DNA of 64,000 bases from Wurfbainia villosa (taxonomy: Eukaryota > Streptophyta > Magnoliopsida > Zingiberales > Zingiberaceae). The notes beneath the pieces are model-generated. The model worked only from the letters and a program-made list of their open reading frames with translations. It made no database searches and was not told the origin of the DNA. The first letter of the stretch is position 1. The number at the start of each line of letters is the position of its first letter. The stretch lies in contig CM045998.1 in assembly GCA_025175895.1 (NCBI GenBank), positions 11,765,153 through 11,829,152 on the forward strand, given 5' to 3'. Positions 35,112-47,125 of this stretch are shown here, one piece after another. Position numbers and translations under genes: made by a program.

Positions 35112-36220
35112 GCAAACCCTAGGATGGTCAACCATGAGGATTTTACTTATATCATATTGAATGGTTGACTTAGGATGGTGTGGGTTATAAATTTTTAACA
35201 TAGTGTTGGGTGATGATAATGCATAACCCATAAATTGAATGTTTAAATCATGATTCATGCTCAATTTTATAATTTATAATCATGATATGCAATGATTGAT
35301 AATTTATGATCATGATTGATAATTCTTGATGCATGTCCATGATTGAGTTCTTAGGATGATACTTAACCATGGGTAGAAATGCATAAAATTTTGGTTAAGT
35401 GTAAATACCATTAGGAACATCTCACATCCCACTATAAGGCTAACTTGATTGAGAACATAGCAATGGGTGAGATGATAGGATGATACAAATGGTTCACTAA
35501 TGCTTATGGCATTTAAATGGGTCATTAAGTGTATCAATAGGGCAATCATAGATCAATCATGGGGAAAGCATATGTTTAATTCATAGACATATTGCCCAAA
35601 TATAATGGTTGGATATTTCAAATTCTTTCAAAACCATTTCTTGTTTTATAATATGTGTATTCATATTGTAAATCATTTCAAGGCAAAACTAGTTCTTAAA
35701 ATTGATACATGATTGAAGGTTTTTACAACTTTTGAGTTTTTGTCAAAAGATTGAAAATTGAATGAATTTTCATGAAAACTTATTTTTCATTGATAAAGAG
35801 ATCCACAAGAAATGTGTTTTCAAATTTTCATGATTTTTTAAATTTTCTAGAATTTTTAGTGCATTTCTAAATTTCGTCCAGAAAATTAGAAAAATTGATT
35901 TTACTTGTGCAAGTCGACTGTCATTCTGATAGCAATCGACTGATGTACTGTGCACGAGCACAGTAACCTATTTTATCAGGTTTTGAACTTGTTTTGGTAT
36001 TTTTCCTCCATTAGACTTGATGTCATGCATGTATAACATTTGAACAATATTTTTGATGGTATCAAAGGGGGAGAAACGGTATGTTTAAGTTAATCATGCT
36101 AAGGGGAAAAATTTAGCATGTCTTAAGGGGGAGTTTTTATACTCATGTTATTTACATGCTTTCTTGTCTTATGTATTTGTGTTAATTGTTTTACCTAACT
36201 TAAACGGATTGTCACACATC
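35112..36220 (+). other. E6 spacer between gag and 3' LTR
   Basis: AT-rich with frequent TGAT/ATCAT phrases and no long frame. It occupies the place of pol. AGTCGACTG-like motifs occur at 35913-35942, and GGGGGAG purine runs near 36066 and 36127. Confidence 0.7.
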
Positions 36221-36234
36221 AAAAAGGGAGAGAT
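36221..36234 (+). promoter_or_regulatory. Polypurine tract of E6
   Basis: AAAAAGGGAGAGAT directly before the LTR start TGTTAGGGC. Elements A and B have almost the same tract. Confidence 0.88.
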
Positions 36235-37396
36235 TGTTAGGGCAATCAACTCATGTGATGAGGTTTTGATGTGTGGCAAAGGATTTAAGTTAGGATTGTT
36301 ATGGATTTGATATGTGCGTTGAAGTCATGCAAGACTTAGTAATTCGCACATGGAGCATTGACAAGTTTCACCTCTCATGACTCAGTCCTTGAGTCGGTGA
36401 AAGATGCATTACGGAAGTCGTGCGCTTGATGCATCCGAGGGACCGCCGGACAAGGAGCATTGGAGTGAAGCCGGAGGAAGTAGACTTCAGGGCGAGATAC
36501 GAAGGATGGCGCTGCGAAGCCGTACGCTTGGCGCATCCAAGGGACGTGGCCGGACGAAGACAACTTCAAAGGCGAGGGACTCCAAGGGAATGAGAGTGAG
36601 CGATTATAAATCGGGACGGGGTAGCGCTTAGGTGAAACTTGGCCGATTGGCTAAGTGTCGGATGGAATTTTCCAACATCAGTCGACTGTCGACTGGTGTT
36701 CGACTAGTAGGTTTACGCCCAAAGAATGACCGCCAAGGAACGACAATGATCATTGCGGATATAGTCGACTACCAAGGGCGACGACTAATGACGGCTGCGC
36801 GCAGCAGAACCTCCCTGGCCGATCGTCCTCGAGGCATCAGTCGACTACTAAGTCTCCCATTGGACTACAACGGTAGGGATATGACGTGTTCAGAAGCCAT
36901 TGTAACAGCAGCAGTCGACTTCCAAAGGCAACAATCGACTGATGGGCGGCCAAAGGGAAGCAATCAACCCTCTCTATAAAATGAGAGGGTGTGGGCTTTG
37001 GGATGGCTAATGCTCATGCTCCAATTGATCATTCAAGTGCCCCACAAGCTTTAAACTCTTTCTTTTGTTCTTATTTCAAATCCATTGTAAGAAAGAGTAT
37101 TTTTGTGTTGTAAGAAGGTTTACCTCCACCTTGCTTTGGCTAAAGGGAGAGACCATATTGGATTGGTTTCGGAGTGATTCACCGGAGATGAATCGGACCG
37201 TGGATTAGCGGCATAGGGCCATGAACCACGTTATATGTCTTTGTTAGCATTGTTTTTATCTTGTTTATCTTTATTGTTGTTTAGTTTTATTTCCGCTGTG
37301 TTAACCCTAACATGTAGACAAATGAACGATCGAATTCCATTCTATGATGACTTAGGGCTATTAAACCCCCTCTAGCCGGCCACCTACATTCCAACA
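36235..37396 (+). repeat. 3' LTR of E6
   Basis: 1162 bp; it matches the 5' LTR but lacks some sequence in the palindrome cluster (around 36680-36840). TATAAAA at 36975-36981. AGGAT follows. Confidence 0.93.
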
Positions 37397-38355
37397 AGGA
37401 TGAGTGAAAGGAACAAGGCATGAACAACTGAAGCTGCTAAAGGGTTCAGAAATGTTCTGGAGTCAATTTAAACTTTCCGATCAATTGGGGGGCATGATGC
37501 ACTGCTAAGGTGTCACTCATGATCTATTCATAATTAAGGGATTAATTATGAATGGCCAACATAGTCGGGAATCTATTGAGTCACATGCAATATAAGTGAT
37601 CTAGAGACATGAAACATGTCTAAGAATGAGATTCTCAGTGAGAGAGAAGATGTATCTGGTTGGACCAAGCCAAGAAGGTGCAAAACAAAGGCTATGGAAC
37701 CTCCTATGGCATTCTCGGATTTAGCATGGTCGTAACGCACTTAAATGAAGTTAAATAAACCATACAGAGCCTCACACAACCGTGCCTAACCAGGCACGGG
37801 CCATGCCTGGCTCTTGCCGAAAATGGCAAAGTCTGGGATGTGCCTAAAAGGACACACAGCTAGCCATGTGTAAGACACATATCCATGTCGCGACTTCGCC
37901 ATTTTAAGAGATTTCTCTTATGGAAATTTTTTGGGTTATTTTTACCTTAATTATGGGATAATTATGGTAAGATAGGTTCCATTTAAGCCTCCTAAGATGC
38001 CCTAATTAAGAGATCTTTAAATAGATTCCTTGATAATCTTTGGAGGAGTGATTCTAATCTTAGGTTTTCTTCCTTGGCAGCTATCTTTCCTCTCTCTCTT
38101 TTCCTTTCTTGTCTCTGTCGGTTGGCTAGCACCAATTGGAGACAAAGACTTGTTGCTCGAGGAGTTGTCTCAAGTGATCCCGACGTAGATACTGATAGAG
38201 GCAAGGCCCATTGGTCTTGCTCACAGTTTCGATAGATTCTATAAGAATCTCGAAGATAGAGCCTTTCTCCTTCTCAATTTTATATGTGATTATGTCAAAA
38301 CAAGTATTCCTAACCCCTAGGGGATATCTGGGATAAAATAAAAATTATTTTAACA
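37397..38355 (+). repeat. Element H 3' LTR, part 3
   Basis: It continues the H LTR after E6 and includes a TATA-like TTTAAATAG near 38018. It ends TTTTAACA at 38355. Directly after it, GTCATGACATC restarts the spacer shared with element B (55530), which sets the border. The three parts sum to about 1.77 kb. Confidence 0.6.
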
Positions 38356-39824
38356 GTCATGACATCATGCTTTATATAATTATTTAAATGTCATGATCAT
38401 GCTTAGGGTAATATATGTCATGTTTGTATTTAGGTTAATATTTATGCCATGATATCATGATTATTGGCAAATGTTTTAAATTATGCAATTATTATATGTC
38501 ATGCTCATATTTCATGCATTAAGGTTAATAAATTGAATTAAGGACAATGACATGATATGAAGTCCCAAGATAAGAGAATCAAATAGAGTTGTCTATATAC
38601 AAATGCATGAACTCTTAGATAAGGAAGAACAAAAACTCATATCACAAAAATATTAAATTGACATGTGTGTGTCTTGATACACCCTAGACACATGTGAGAT
38701 GTTATGAAAATGAGTTATGTTCAAGGTGCATAGATTTTGCATCTAGATGAACTCAAACTCATAATATAACATGAATGAATCATGAGGAAAGCTAATGTAC
38801 AAGTCATGTATATTTTTCCCATAGACCAAAGTTCAAAATCATTTAAGATAATATTGGTGAAGTTTATCTTTTGATAGCAATAACCATTGAACAAGTGTTG
38901 GCACAAAGTTAGGAAAAAAATATTAAAGTTTTTAATGGTTTTGAACTTTGTATCAATTTTAAAATTTAATGGGTATTTTAATTTAAAATTATTTTTCACC
39001 CATTGCATTTCATATAAGTAATGTACGTATGAATTTTTTAAGATTTTTCAAAATATGTATAATTACTTATCATTTTTTGAAATTCTATTGAAAACTCCGA
39101 TTTCTAAAAAATCAGAGTCCAGCCAACTACTATCAGAGAGCAATTGACTGGTGGAGTTTTTCAGTCGATTAGTTGTTGAAACCAGTTGACTGATGTGTCT
39201 AATATTGGCTGAATAATGGTTGTTTATCCATTTATCAACACCCCTAACTACCCTAACGTCTCCTAACCCTAGGATATGCTTTGGAAAGCATTAGAAGGGT
39301 GAAATTATCATTGAAAATGATTAGGAGAATTATTTAGGGTGGAGTATCAAATTTTAAGGGAGGTTAAAGTTTGAGTTTGAATTTTTACCCTTATTTTCGA
39401 TAGTTTAAGTTTCCTATAGGCTTAGGAACTCTCCAAGGACATTGTTGGTGCAATGGTCAAGGGAGAGCAAGTCTTTAGGGGGAGTGTGTCCATCTTAGGA
39501 TGATGGATGCAATTTTGATTGCAAAGGGGAAGAAATGAGGGTTTAGGTACCTTCATTATGGATTGTCTCTCATTTAGTGATATGAGATTTATCACTAGGA
39601 AGAGTGAAGGTACCCAAGATATTTTTGAACCAAGGAAGAGAATGTAGAATCTCTTTGGGAGATGAGAAATTGAAAACTTTGGTAGACTTTTTGATGTATG
39701 CCACAGAGGGAGAGGTGAGGTTTAAGTTAGGTAAACCGTCACTATGCTTTGGCATTGGAAGAGTTAAGTTGGGTTATTGTTAGCCTAACTTAAAGGTATT
39801 GTCAAACATCAAAAAGTGAGAGAT
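38356..39824 (+). other. Element A spacer and polypurine tract
   Basis: Non-coding. It parallels B's spacer in order: GTCATGACATC, a tract of TATCTTTTGATAG (38863), CTAACCCTAGGATATGCTTT (39263), TTTAGGGGGAG (39475), GATATGAGATTTATCAC (39579), and AAAAAGTGAGAGAT (39811-39824) before the LTR. Pol is absent here. A's gag and 5' LTR are not seen and must lie left of H or be lost. Confidence 0.7.
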
Positions 39825-41510
39825 TGTTGGTGCAATATGCCCTGGGTCAATGTTGACCAAACTCGAGTGGAACTTGAGTAGGATTTTGATGGGTTGACAA
39901 TGGGTTTGACCATTATTTGACTTGATAGTTTGACCATATGTTGACCATATGACAAGTGGATGATTGAGATATCCATAATCATATGGGGGACATTGTTAGA
40001 GTAATCAACCTCAAAAGTCTAAATTTGGATACTTGGCAAGGAAAGTTCAAATTTAGATACTTGGCAAGGAAAGTCCAAATATGGATATGTGGCAAGGGAA
40101 GCCCAAAGGTAAAGTCTTGTCAGCATAAGTCCAAGTGTGTAGTCTTAGCAGCGTAACCAAGTGAACTTTGGCATGGAAAAGTCCAAGCATAGTCTTAGCA
40201 TGGAAAGTCCAAGCATTGTGTTGGCAATTGGAAAGTCCAAGTCATGGGTACTTAGCAATTGAAAGTCCAAGTCATGGGTACTTGGCAAAGCTAAAGTACA
40301 AGTTTGAAGTCTTGGCCACGTAAGTCCAAGTGTGTAGTCATGGCGATGAAAGTTCAAGCATTGAGACTTGGCAATGGGAAAGTCCAAGGGTGAAGTTTTG
40401 GCAGCGTAAAGTTCAAGCGTGTAGTCTTGGCAGCATAAGTTCAAATGGTTCTTAGCAAAGAAGCCCAACGGTGAGGTTTTGGCAGCTTAAAGTCCAAGCA
40501 TGGAGTCTTGGCGGCATAAGTCTAAATGAACAATGGCAAAGGATCAGGTTAGCATGACATAGTTGATGGAAGCACCCGAAGAATAACGCGAAGGATGAAG
40601 AGTTGACGACTCGAGAGATCGAGAGGCATAAGGATGATGGAGGTGGCTAGAAGGATTAGGTCTAGACTATCGATAACTATCAAGTATGAAGGGATCATAC
40701 TTGGGGTTAAACCTCATGTTTGAGATTTATCAGTAGACTAGGATTATAAGCCAATCGACTGGCCAACTGCATGATATTGGGGAGCCTAGTTTGACCCGAG
40801 CAGTCGACTGGGATTATGACTAGTCGACTGATTGAGATTATGACCAATCGACTAGTCAAGGAGTCGACTGAGGCTCAATCCGGCTAAGGCTTAAGATCGC
40901 GGCCGATATGTATGGATATCCAATGCCATAGATGGGAAGTTTACTGATCATAAGTGGCCAAAGCATAGAAGCTCTGGTAGTCGACTGGCCAATCGACTAG
41001 TGATGTATCAGTCGACTACTGGTAGGGGCAGTCGACTGCTGAGGTATCCGTTGGGCGAGTCCGACATGGATTAAGTCTGTTGTGAGATGACACTGTGGGC
41101 AGTCAATTGGAAGTTTTTGGCAATCGACTACCAGACAGAAATCTAGGTCATGCATAACTTAAAAGGAGCTCGACAAAAAGATTGGAAGTCGTAAATTCTT
41201 GGAGGATTTGAAGGGGAATAGTTGATTCTTTTCAAACTGTCAAAGTCATTCAAAGTAACCAAAAGATCAAGCATTCAAAAACTCTCATTTGTAAAGTGTT
41301 TTTACTTCATTGTTTTGTATTTGCTTTTGTATCTTGTTTTTGGTTGTTGTATTTGTATTGATGCACTTGTAAGATATTTCTCCACTTTCGGATTGTTTCC
41401 GAGAAGGAGAAGAGTTATTAATGGTGTGGTCACTAAACTCGGTCGTGGCGTAGGAACCGTAGGTTCCGAACCATGTAAAACCTTGGTATTTTGCTTGTGT
41501 TGTATTTGTT

Positions 41511-41609
<99 letters not shown>

Positions 41610-41709
41610 TTTATTGCGCTAAAGAATTATAGACAAGCAATCATGAATCGGAGCAAAGAAATCGAAAACCGCTATTCACCCCCTCTAGTGCGACGTCCGA
41701 TATACAACA
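39825..41709 (+). repeat. 3' LTR of element A
   Basis: 1885 bp, TGTTGGTGCAATATGCCC to GATATACAACA. It holds a U3 hairpin array (40020-40560), a CAGTCGACTG cluster (40801-40810, 41029-41038 and near-copies), and a long TA microsatellite in R/U5. The right flank is the RNase H of the Tork-like host; the left TSD copy cannot be seen. Confidence 0.85.
41513..41605. repeat. TA dinucleotide microsatellite
   Basis: About 46 uninterrupted TA units inside the R/U5 part of the element A LTR. Confidence 0.97.
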
Positions 41710-41955
41710 GTGTCGACAATCTGTATGCATTGCGATGGTAAATTGACAATTGGTAGAGCACAGAGGCATATATATAATGGTAAATCTAAACATATACGTC
41801 ATAGACATTATACCATTAGACAATTACTCTCAACGAGAGTTATCATTGTTAACTATATAAAACCAAAGGATAACTTTGTGGATCCGCTAACCAAATGATT
41901 AAATAGAGAGTTAGTTGCAAGCACATCGCGAGGGATGGGCTTCATACCAATGAAA
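41710..41955 (+). pseudogene. Host Tork-like Copia, RNase H C-terminus
   Basis: The frame reads MHCDGKLTIGRAQRHIYNGK, then SKHIRHRHYTIRQLL, then IIVNYIKPKDNFVDPLTK, then ELVASTSRGMGF. This is the standard C-terminal RNase H and tail of Tork-group Copia polyproteins, including the DPLTK motif. Its upstream part is displaced by A and its downstream part lies beyond B at 60132. One stop follows DPLTK. Confidence 0.88.
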
Positions 41956-43629
41956 TGTTAGTGCAATCGGCCCAGGTCACAATTGACCGGACTCGAGTTT
42001 GACTCTAGCAGTATTTTGATGTTAGACAAAACATATGACATGTGATTGTCATGGGAAGTCCAAGTGTATAGCCTTGATGGTAAAAGTCCAAGCATGGGGC
42101 TTGGCATTGGAAGTCCAACAAGGAGTTGGCAAGGGAAGTCCAAGTGAGCAGCCTTTCTCACGTAAGTCCAAGTGAGTAGTCTTGGCGGTGAAAGCCCAAG
42201 CATGGGGCTTGGCGTTGGAAGTCCAACATGGAGTTGGCAAGGGAAGACCAAGTGTGTAACCTTGGCCACGTAAGTTCAAGTGTGTAGCCTTAGCGGTGAA
42301 AGTCCAAGTTATGGGTACTTAGCATTTGGAAAGTCCAAGAGGTGGTTTGGTGGCGTAAGGCCAAGCGATAGTCTTGGAAGCGTGAGTCCATATGTACCTT
42401 TGTGGGGTAGACACTGAGAGCATGATAATAGCCGAAGAAAGCACCTAGAGGCTAGCGTATGGATGAACAAGTCATGGATGACTTGGGGGGATCCGCGCAT
42501 GGATGAACAAGTCATGAATGACTTAGAGGGATCCGATAGGCGCGAGGCTAGTAGAGGTGGCTAGAAGGCTTAGGTCTAGGCTAAGGGTGAAGTGTCTAGA
42601 AAGTATGAGGGCATCATACTTAGGTTAAATCTCATGGATGAGGTCAACTTGGCCAAGTGACTAAGGTCAAGTGTCGGATGCTCAAACATGTTGTTTGAGA
42701 TTTTATTCGATAGTCGGATGCTCAAACAACTTAGTGTTTAAGGTTTTACCTGACGTCAGTCGACTAATATAGGTATCAGTCGATTGGTCCGAGTCGATTG
42801 CTAGTTGATTGGTGTCAACTAGGGTTTGTGGCCTAATAGTCGATTGCCAAGGCTTGGCAATCAACTGTTCCGCCATCATCGATCGCGAGGCTTGCGGTCA
42901 TTGCTCACCATCACCAACCTATAGTGGAAACAACTAAGTAAAGCGGCTCGACCGATGGCTCGACCGGTGGCTCATTGCTGTCGCATCGATTGATAGGGTT
43001 TGGCAGTCGACTGATAGAGTATCCATTGGAACTTATCTAGCGTGGATCGAGTCATTGTGAGACAATGGCTACAAGAGCAGTCGACTGATGGGTATGAGCT
43101 GTCGACTGCTAGGCATGGAATCAGCCCGAGACAAGCATAAAAGGAGGAGTTTGGGGGAGGATTTTCACAATGATTTTTTGTGAGATTTTGGAGGGGAATT
43201 GCTGCTGCTTTCCATACCTTCAAGAGCAAACCAAAGCAAGCAACAAGCAAGTGATCAAAGCAAAGTGTTGTAAAGTTTTCTTTACTTGTATTTCATATTG
43301 TCTTTGTATTTTGCTTGTATTTTTGTATTACATTTTGTAATTTCTTATACGAAGTTTCTCCACCTCTGACTTGTTGTCGAGGAGTTTGAGTAGTGGTGTG
43401 TGCATCACTCAAGCTCGTTGAGCGCACCCTGTGGAGTAGGAACCCTAAGGTTCCTAACCACGTATATCGCGTGTCTTTTGTGTGTGCTTCTATTCGTCTT
43501 TATTTTGTATTTGTATCTATTATTTCTGCTGCGTATATTAATAAGAATTGTAGACAAACGATCGATTTTCATCAAGCATGCAATTGGGCTATTCAACCCC
43601 TCTTCTAGTCGGGCCACGATCCTCCAACA
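41956..43629 (+). repeat. 5' LTR of element B
   Basis: 1674 bp. Hairpin array at 42050-42420; CAGTCGACTG at 43006-43015 and 43078-43087; a TATA-like CATAAAAGG at 43136-43144; U5 with TTCAACCCCTCTTCTAGTC before CCTCCAACA. Confidence 0.92.
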
Positions 43630-43631
43630 AG

Positions 43632-43643
43632 TGGTATCAGAGC
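43632..43643 (+). promoter_or_regulatory. Primer-binding site of element B
   Basis: TGGTATCAGAGC, two bases after the LTR; a perfect initiator-Met match. Confidence 0.92.
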
Positions 43644-43685
43644 GAGGAGCTTACATCGGACTCATTGCCGCGATAAGCAAATCAA

Positions 43686-44933
43686 ATGGCCGACATCAAC
43701 ATCCAACCACCAAAATTCGAAGGAGAACTCTCATGATGGAAGAAACGGATGAAGGTATACTTGGAAACCAACTTTGATGTTATGTTAATAATGGAATATG
43801 GTTTTGAGATGCCTAGGGATGAAGACAACAAGCCGTTAGAAAAATCAAGATGAACCGAGGAGCAACGACAACAATTCACAACAAACGTTAAGGTAACAAA
43901 AATGTTAGTAAAATTGATACCTAATGTTATTTTGTGTAGATTAGGGAGTTATAGAAATGCTAAGGAATTGTGGGATAAAGTGGTCAGATTCCAGGAAAAT
44001 CCCAAACCAGCACAAGTAGAGAAGGAAGCCGAGGAAGAATGTCTATCAACATCCGAGGATATGGAAGAATTGGAGGAACCCTCCACCTCTAGCATTGAGG
44101 GGTAGAAAAGATGTTCCATCCCGGAGCAAGAACAAGAAGAAGCATCCACCTCCGGAAGAAGTGAAGAATCTTCCCATATTGCCTCCACCACCCTAGGTAA
44201 CTCAAATGTAATTCATAATAATAAGAGTCACATAATTTGCTTTGGGTGTAGGGAAGTCGGGCATTACAAGAGAAAATGCCTAAAATTGGCTAAAGAAAGT
44301 TTCGGTGCCAAAAATTCAAGAAAAATCAAAGGATGGCGGAGTCCTCACTAGGAAAAGCAAAGAGCGCATTGTGTGCTTCAAGTGCAATCAACGGGGATAC
44401 TACCGAAACCAATACACTAGGGGAAGAAAGAAGGGGCAAGAAGGAGCTACACAAGTAGGGGGAGTTTCCAAAGAAAACCCTAAAGAATATTTTAATGCAC
44501 CTTCTAGTTCTAGGGTTAAAAAGCATGTTTTTAGTACTCTTGAAATTGTTAATAATCATGAAAAGCTTGCTAGTAAAAACAAATACTATTGTTTAGGTGT
44601 CAAGATGTAGATTTATCTAAGAACAAACATAGAACCAATAAAACTAAACCTATTCTACCTAGGGAGTCCATTAGGAAGGTAAAGAACCACCTAGGCATTA
44701 ATCCCAAGAATCATAGACATATGCTTAGGAAGTGTCATTCCCAAAAGATTAATGAACAATCAAAATTGGAAAACCAAACCTTGAGGTCAAGGCTTGAAAA
44801 ATTGGAAAAGACTCTAGAAAAAATGACAAATTCATTTATGGGGTCTAATGGTCAAAATTTAGGTTATAGGGGGCAAGAACGAACAAGGGGGAAGAAAGGT
44901 TTGGGTTACAAACCTAACCTCAAGAAGACCTAT
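43686..44933 (+). pseudogene. Element B gag, part 1, with stop codons
   Basis: ATG at 43686 opens MADINIQPPKFEGELS. Two TGA stops stand where the related E6 gag has Trp (codons 17 and 56), as expected from TGG to TGA decay, and a TAG lies at 44103. In the same frame is the knuckle CFGCREVGHYKRKC (44238-44279). A second, decayed knuckle CFKCNQRGYYRNQY follows in another frame (near 44370). The tail has NEQSKLENQTLRSRLEKLEK and GLGYKPNLKKTY, where the Athila-like element interrupts. Part 2 resumes at 54924. Confidence 0.85.
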
Positions 44934-46987
44934 TGATAGTCGCATTTTTATCGTGTTATTTTTTATTTACATTTGGATATTTTAGGCTCTTTGATTGGGT
45001 AATTATGGTTATTCAGGATGTTTTTGAATATTGGATCTATTTACAATTAATTGTTTAATCCCTATAATTTCAGTATTATTTTTCACGGGTTGAATGTGAT
45101 TTTATAGGGAACATGAAAAGAGCCTAATCAGAGCAATCACACCCGTTGATCCGGATCAAATCGATCGCAACCATCAGATTGATTGATCAGCCACTTAGGG
45201 ATATTAATTGAAGTTATTTAACCCTAGATCTAAATGGGTGGCTGAGATCTGAACCGGCACGATCAAGCGACTGAGGAAAATCAAGTTTAAAAAAGTCTAC
45301 TTCTTCTATCGCGCGATGCAGAAACAATAGTGGTGATCATCTTCCTCACGAGGACAGCGACAGAGACTCCACTCCAGCACTCTGGCGACAACTCCGACGA
45401 TTCCAGAGGTCCTCCCCAATCCCATTCCATCTAGCGTACTCTCCTTCCTTTGGTCCGGCGGAGCTCGCGGTTGAAGTTGGGCAGCGGCAGTCCGTCGACC
45501 GAGCAGGGTGAGTCGTCCATCATCACCGGCGATTCTCAGATCCCTCAACACCAGAGCTGAGCTACCCTAGCGGAACGTGGTCGCGCCGGGTTAGGTGACT
45601 CACACGCCGTGGTCGCGGCGATCGATTTCATCCGCTGGTAGTATACTTCTTCCGATTAAAGCGGTTCTCAATTCCGGTGGTGGTGATGATAAATCCTTGT
45701 TCACAGATCCGATTCCTTCCACAGTAGCGGCCGTGATTCGCGTCGTTTCATCTCTGCAGAGCCACCTATTGACTGTCGTGGTTGCGGCAGTCTCACATCT
45801 ATCATCGGAGCTGTGAACTACCGCCATCGATCTAACTCTCGTCGGATTATGATGGGAGATCCGTACCCTGAGACCATTGGAGCTGTTCGGTACCATCGTG
45901 GGTCATCGGAGAGAGTGGTACCTTTCCGATGTTTGTGGATGACTGTGGTTAATTTTTACTTTATTGTGTCTGTTATTGTTTTACTGTTGTTACATTGTTT
46001 ACTTTGGTTGTTTCAGTATTTTTACATTGTTGGCTCACTACTATACACTATTTTATCAGTATTATTTCAGTATTGATTTCTTAGTGTTCAGTAGTATTTC
46101 ACTGATGTTTCAGTCGTATTTAGTTTGTGTGGTATATTGTGCATGTGGTAATTTGGTTTGCTAGTTTAGTGAGTCTTGTTAGTCATTTACAGTGTTTACC
46201 TAGTGGTTAGATTTATTTCCTTTAGTGTAATTGTTCTTCCCAGTTTTTAGTTAATCTTCGACCAGTGTATCGTATAGTGACAGTGCGATGCTTGGTTGAA
46301 TTGCTTTCATTATTAATTTAGATTTCATTTATATTTGACCACTGTGTCGTATAGTGACAGTGTGGTGCTTGGTTGAATTGTTCACATTTGTTTCTTGACC
46401 ACTGTGTCGTATAGTGACAGTGTGGTGCTTGGTTGAATTGTTCACATTTGTTTCTTGACCACTGTGTCGTATAGTGTCAGTGCGGTGCTTGGTTGAATTA
46501 TTTTATGTTTGTTAGTTTAGTTTTTAGTGATTGTTTGACCACTGTGTCGTATAGTGACAGTGCGGTGCTTGGTTGAATTGTTCACATTTATTTCTTGATC
46601 ATTGTACCGTATAGTGATAGTGCGGTGCGTGATTACTTTCTTTTTCACATTAGGATAGTTACTTGGTAATTGTTATTTGGTAGTTAGATTTACTTCCTGC
46701 AGATTTAATTTCCATGTCTATTTACCAGAATTATTTGGCCATTGCATTATATAGTGATAGTGCGGTGCAAGGTTGAATCGTTTTTGCATTAGAGTAGTTT
46801 CGAATAATTGTTTTAATAAGTTGTAAGGGCACCTAGTATTTACTTCTGTTTAAAAACAAATGTCCAGCCATTAGGTTCATTGGGAGACGATCCGAGTCAG
46901 TCCTATACTGCATTAGTGTAGTTAGGGGGTTCCGTAAATAATTTGGGAAATGGTATCATGCGCGACACATAATTTACCGGTTCATCA
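44934..46987 (+). repeat. 5' LTR of E10
   Basis: 2054 bp, TGATAGTCGC to TTCATCA. It contains about seven stem-loop iterons (46255-46785). Confidence 0.92.
46255..46785 (+). repeat. Stem-loop iterons in the E10 5' LTR, about seven copies
   Basis: The core GACCACTGTGTCGTATAGTG continues as ACAGTGCGGTGCTTGG. Arms CACTGT and ACAGTG can pair around an 11-base loop. Cores start near 46259, 46338, 46398, 46458, 46537, 46597 and 46738, mostly 60 or 80 bp apart. Confidence 0.9.
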
Positions 46988-46989
46988 AA

Positions 46990-47011
46990 ATTTTGGCGCC
47001 GTTGTTGGGGA
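46990..47011 (+). promoter_or_regulatory. Primer-binding site of E10
   Basis: TTTTGGCGCCGTTGTTGGGG directly after the LTR, close to the Athila/Tat-type TGGCGCCGTTGCCGGGGA. Confidence 0.85.
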
Positions 47012-47125
47012 CTTTAATGGTGTTCGTTTGTCTTTAAATTGTAGTTTGTTTGTTTTTTTTTTCTTTTTCTTTTATTATTAGGGTTTTTCTTATCATTTAT
47101 ATTTGTTTCTCATTGTATTTGTTTG

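Larger units (their letters stand above)
32155..37396 (+). mobile_element. E6: gag-only (TR-GAG-like) LTR element, TSD AGGAT
   Basis: LTRs at 32155-33365 and 36235-37396 start TGTTAGG and end AACA; AGGAT flanks both. Between them are an intact-looking initiator-Met primer-binding site, a gag frame with a CCHC knuckle, about 1.1 kb without coding potential, and the polypurine tract AAAAAGGGAGAGAT. No protease, integrase, reverse transcriptase or RNase H is present. This matches terminal-repeat elements carrying only GAG, which depend on pol supplied in trans. Clean ends, a perfect TSD and a largely open gag suggest it is among the youngest insertions here. Confidence 0.93.

Noticed and set aside
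41222..41632. 136-codon open frame ending in Ile-Tyr repeats
   Set aside because: The end is the TA microsatellite and the beginning is LTR sequence; no protein family.
42050..42420. CRISPR-like repeat array
   Set aside because: Units are imperfect and irregular, linkers are not unique spacers, the array lies in an LTR and the DNA is plant.
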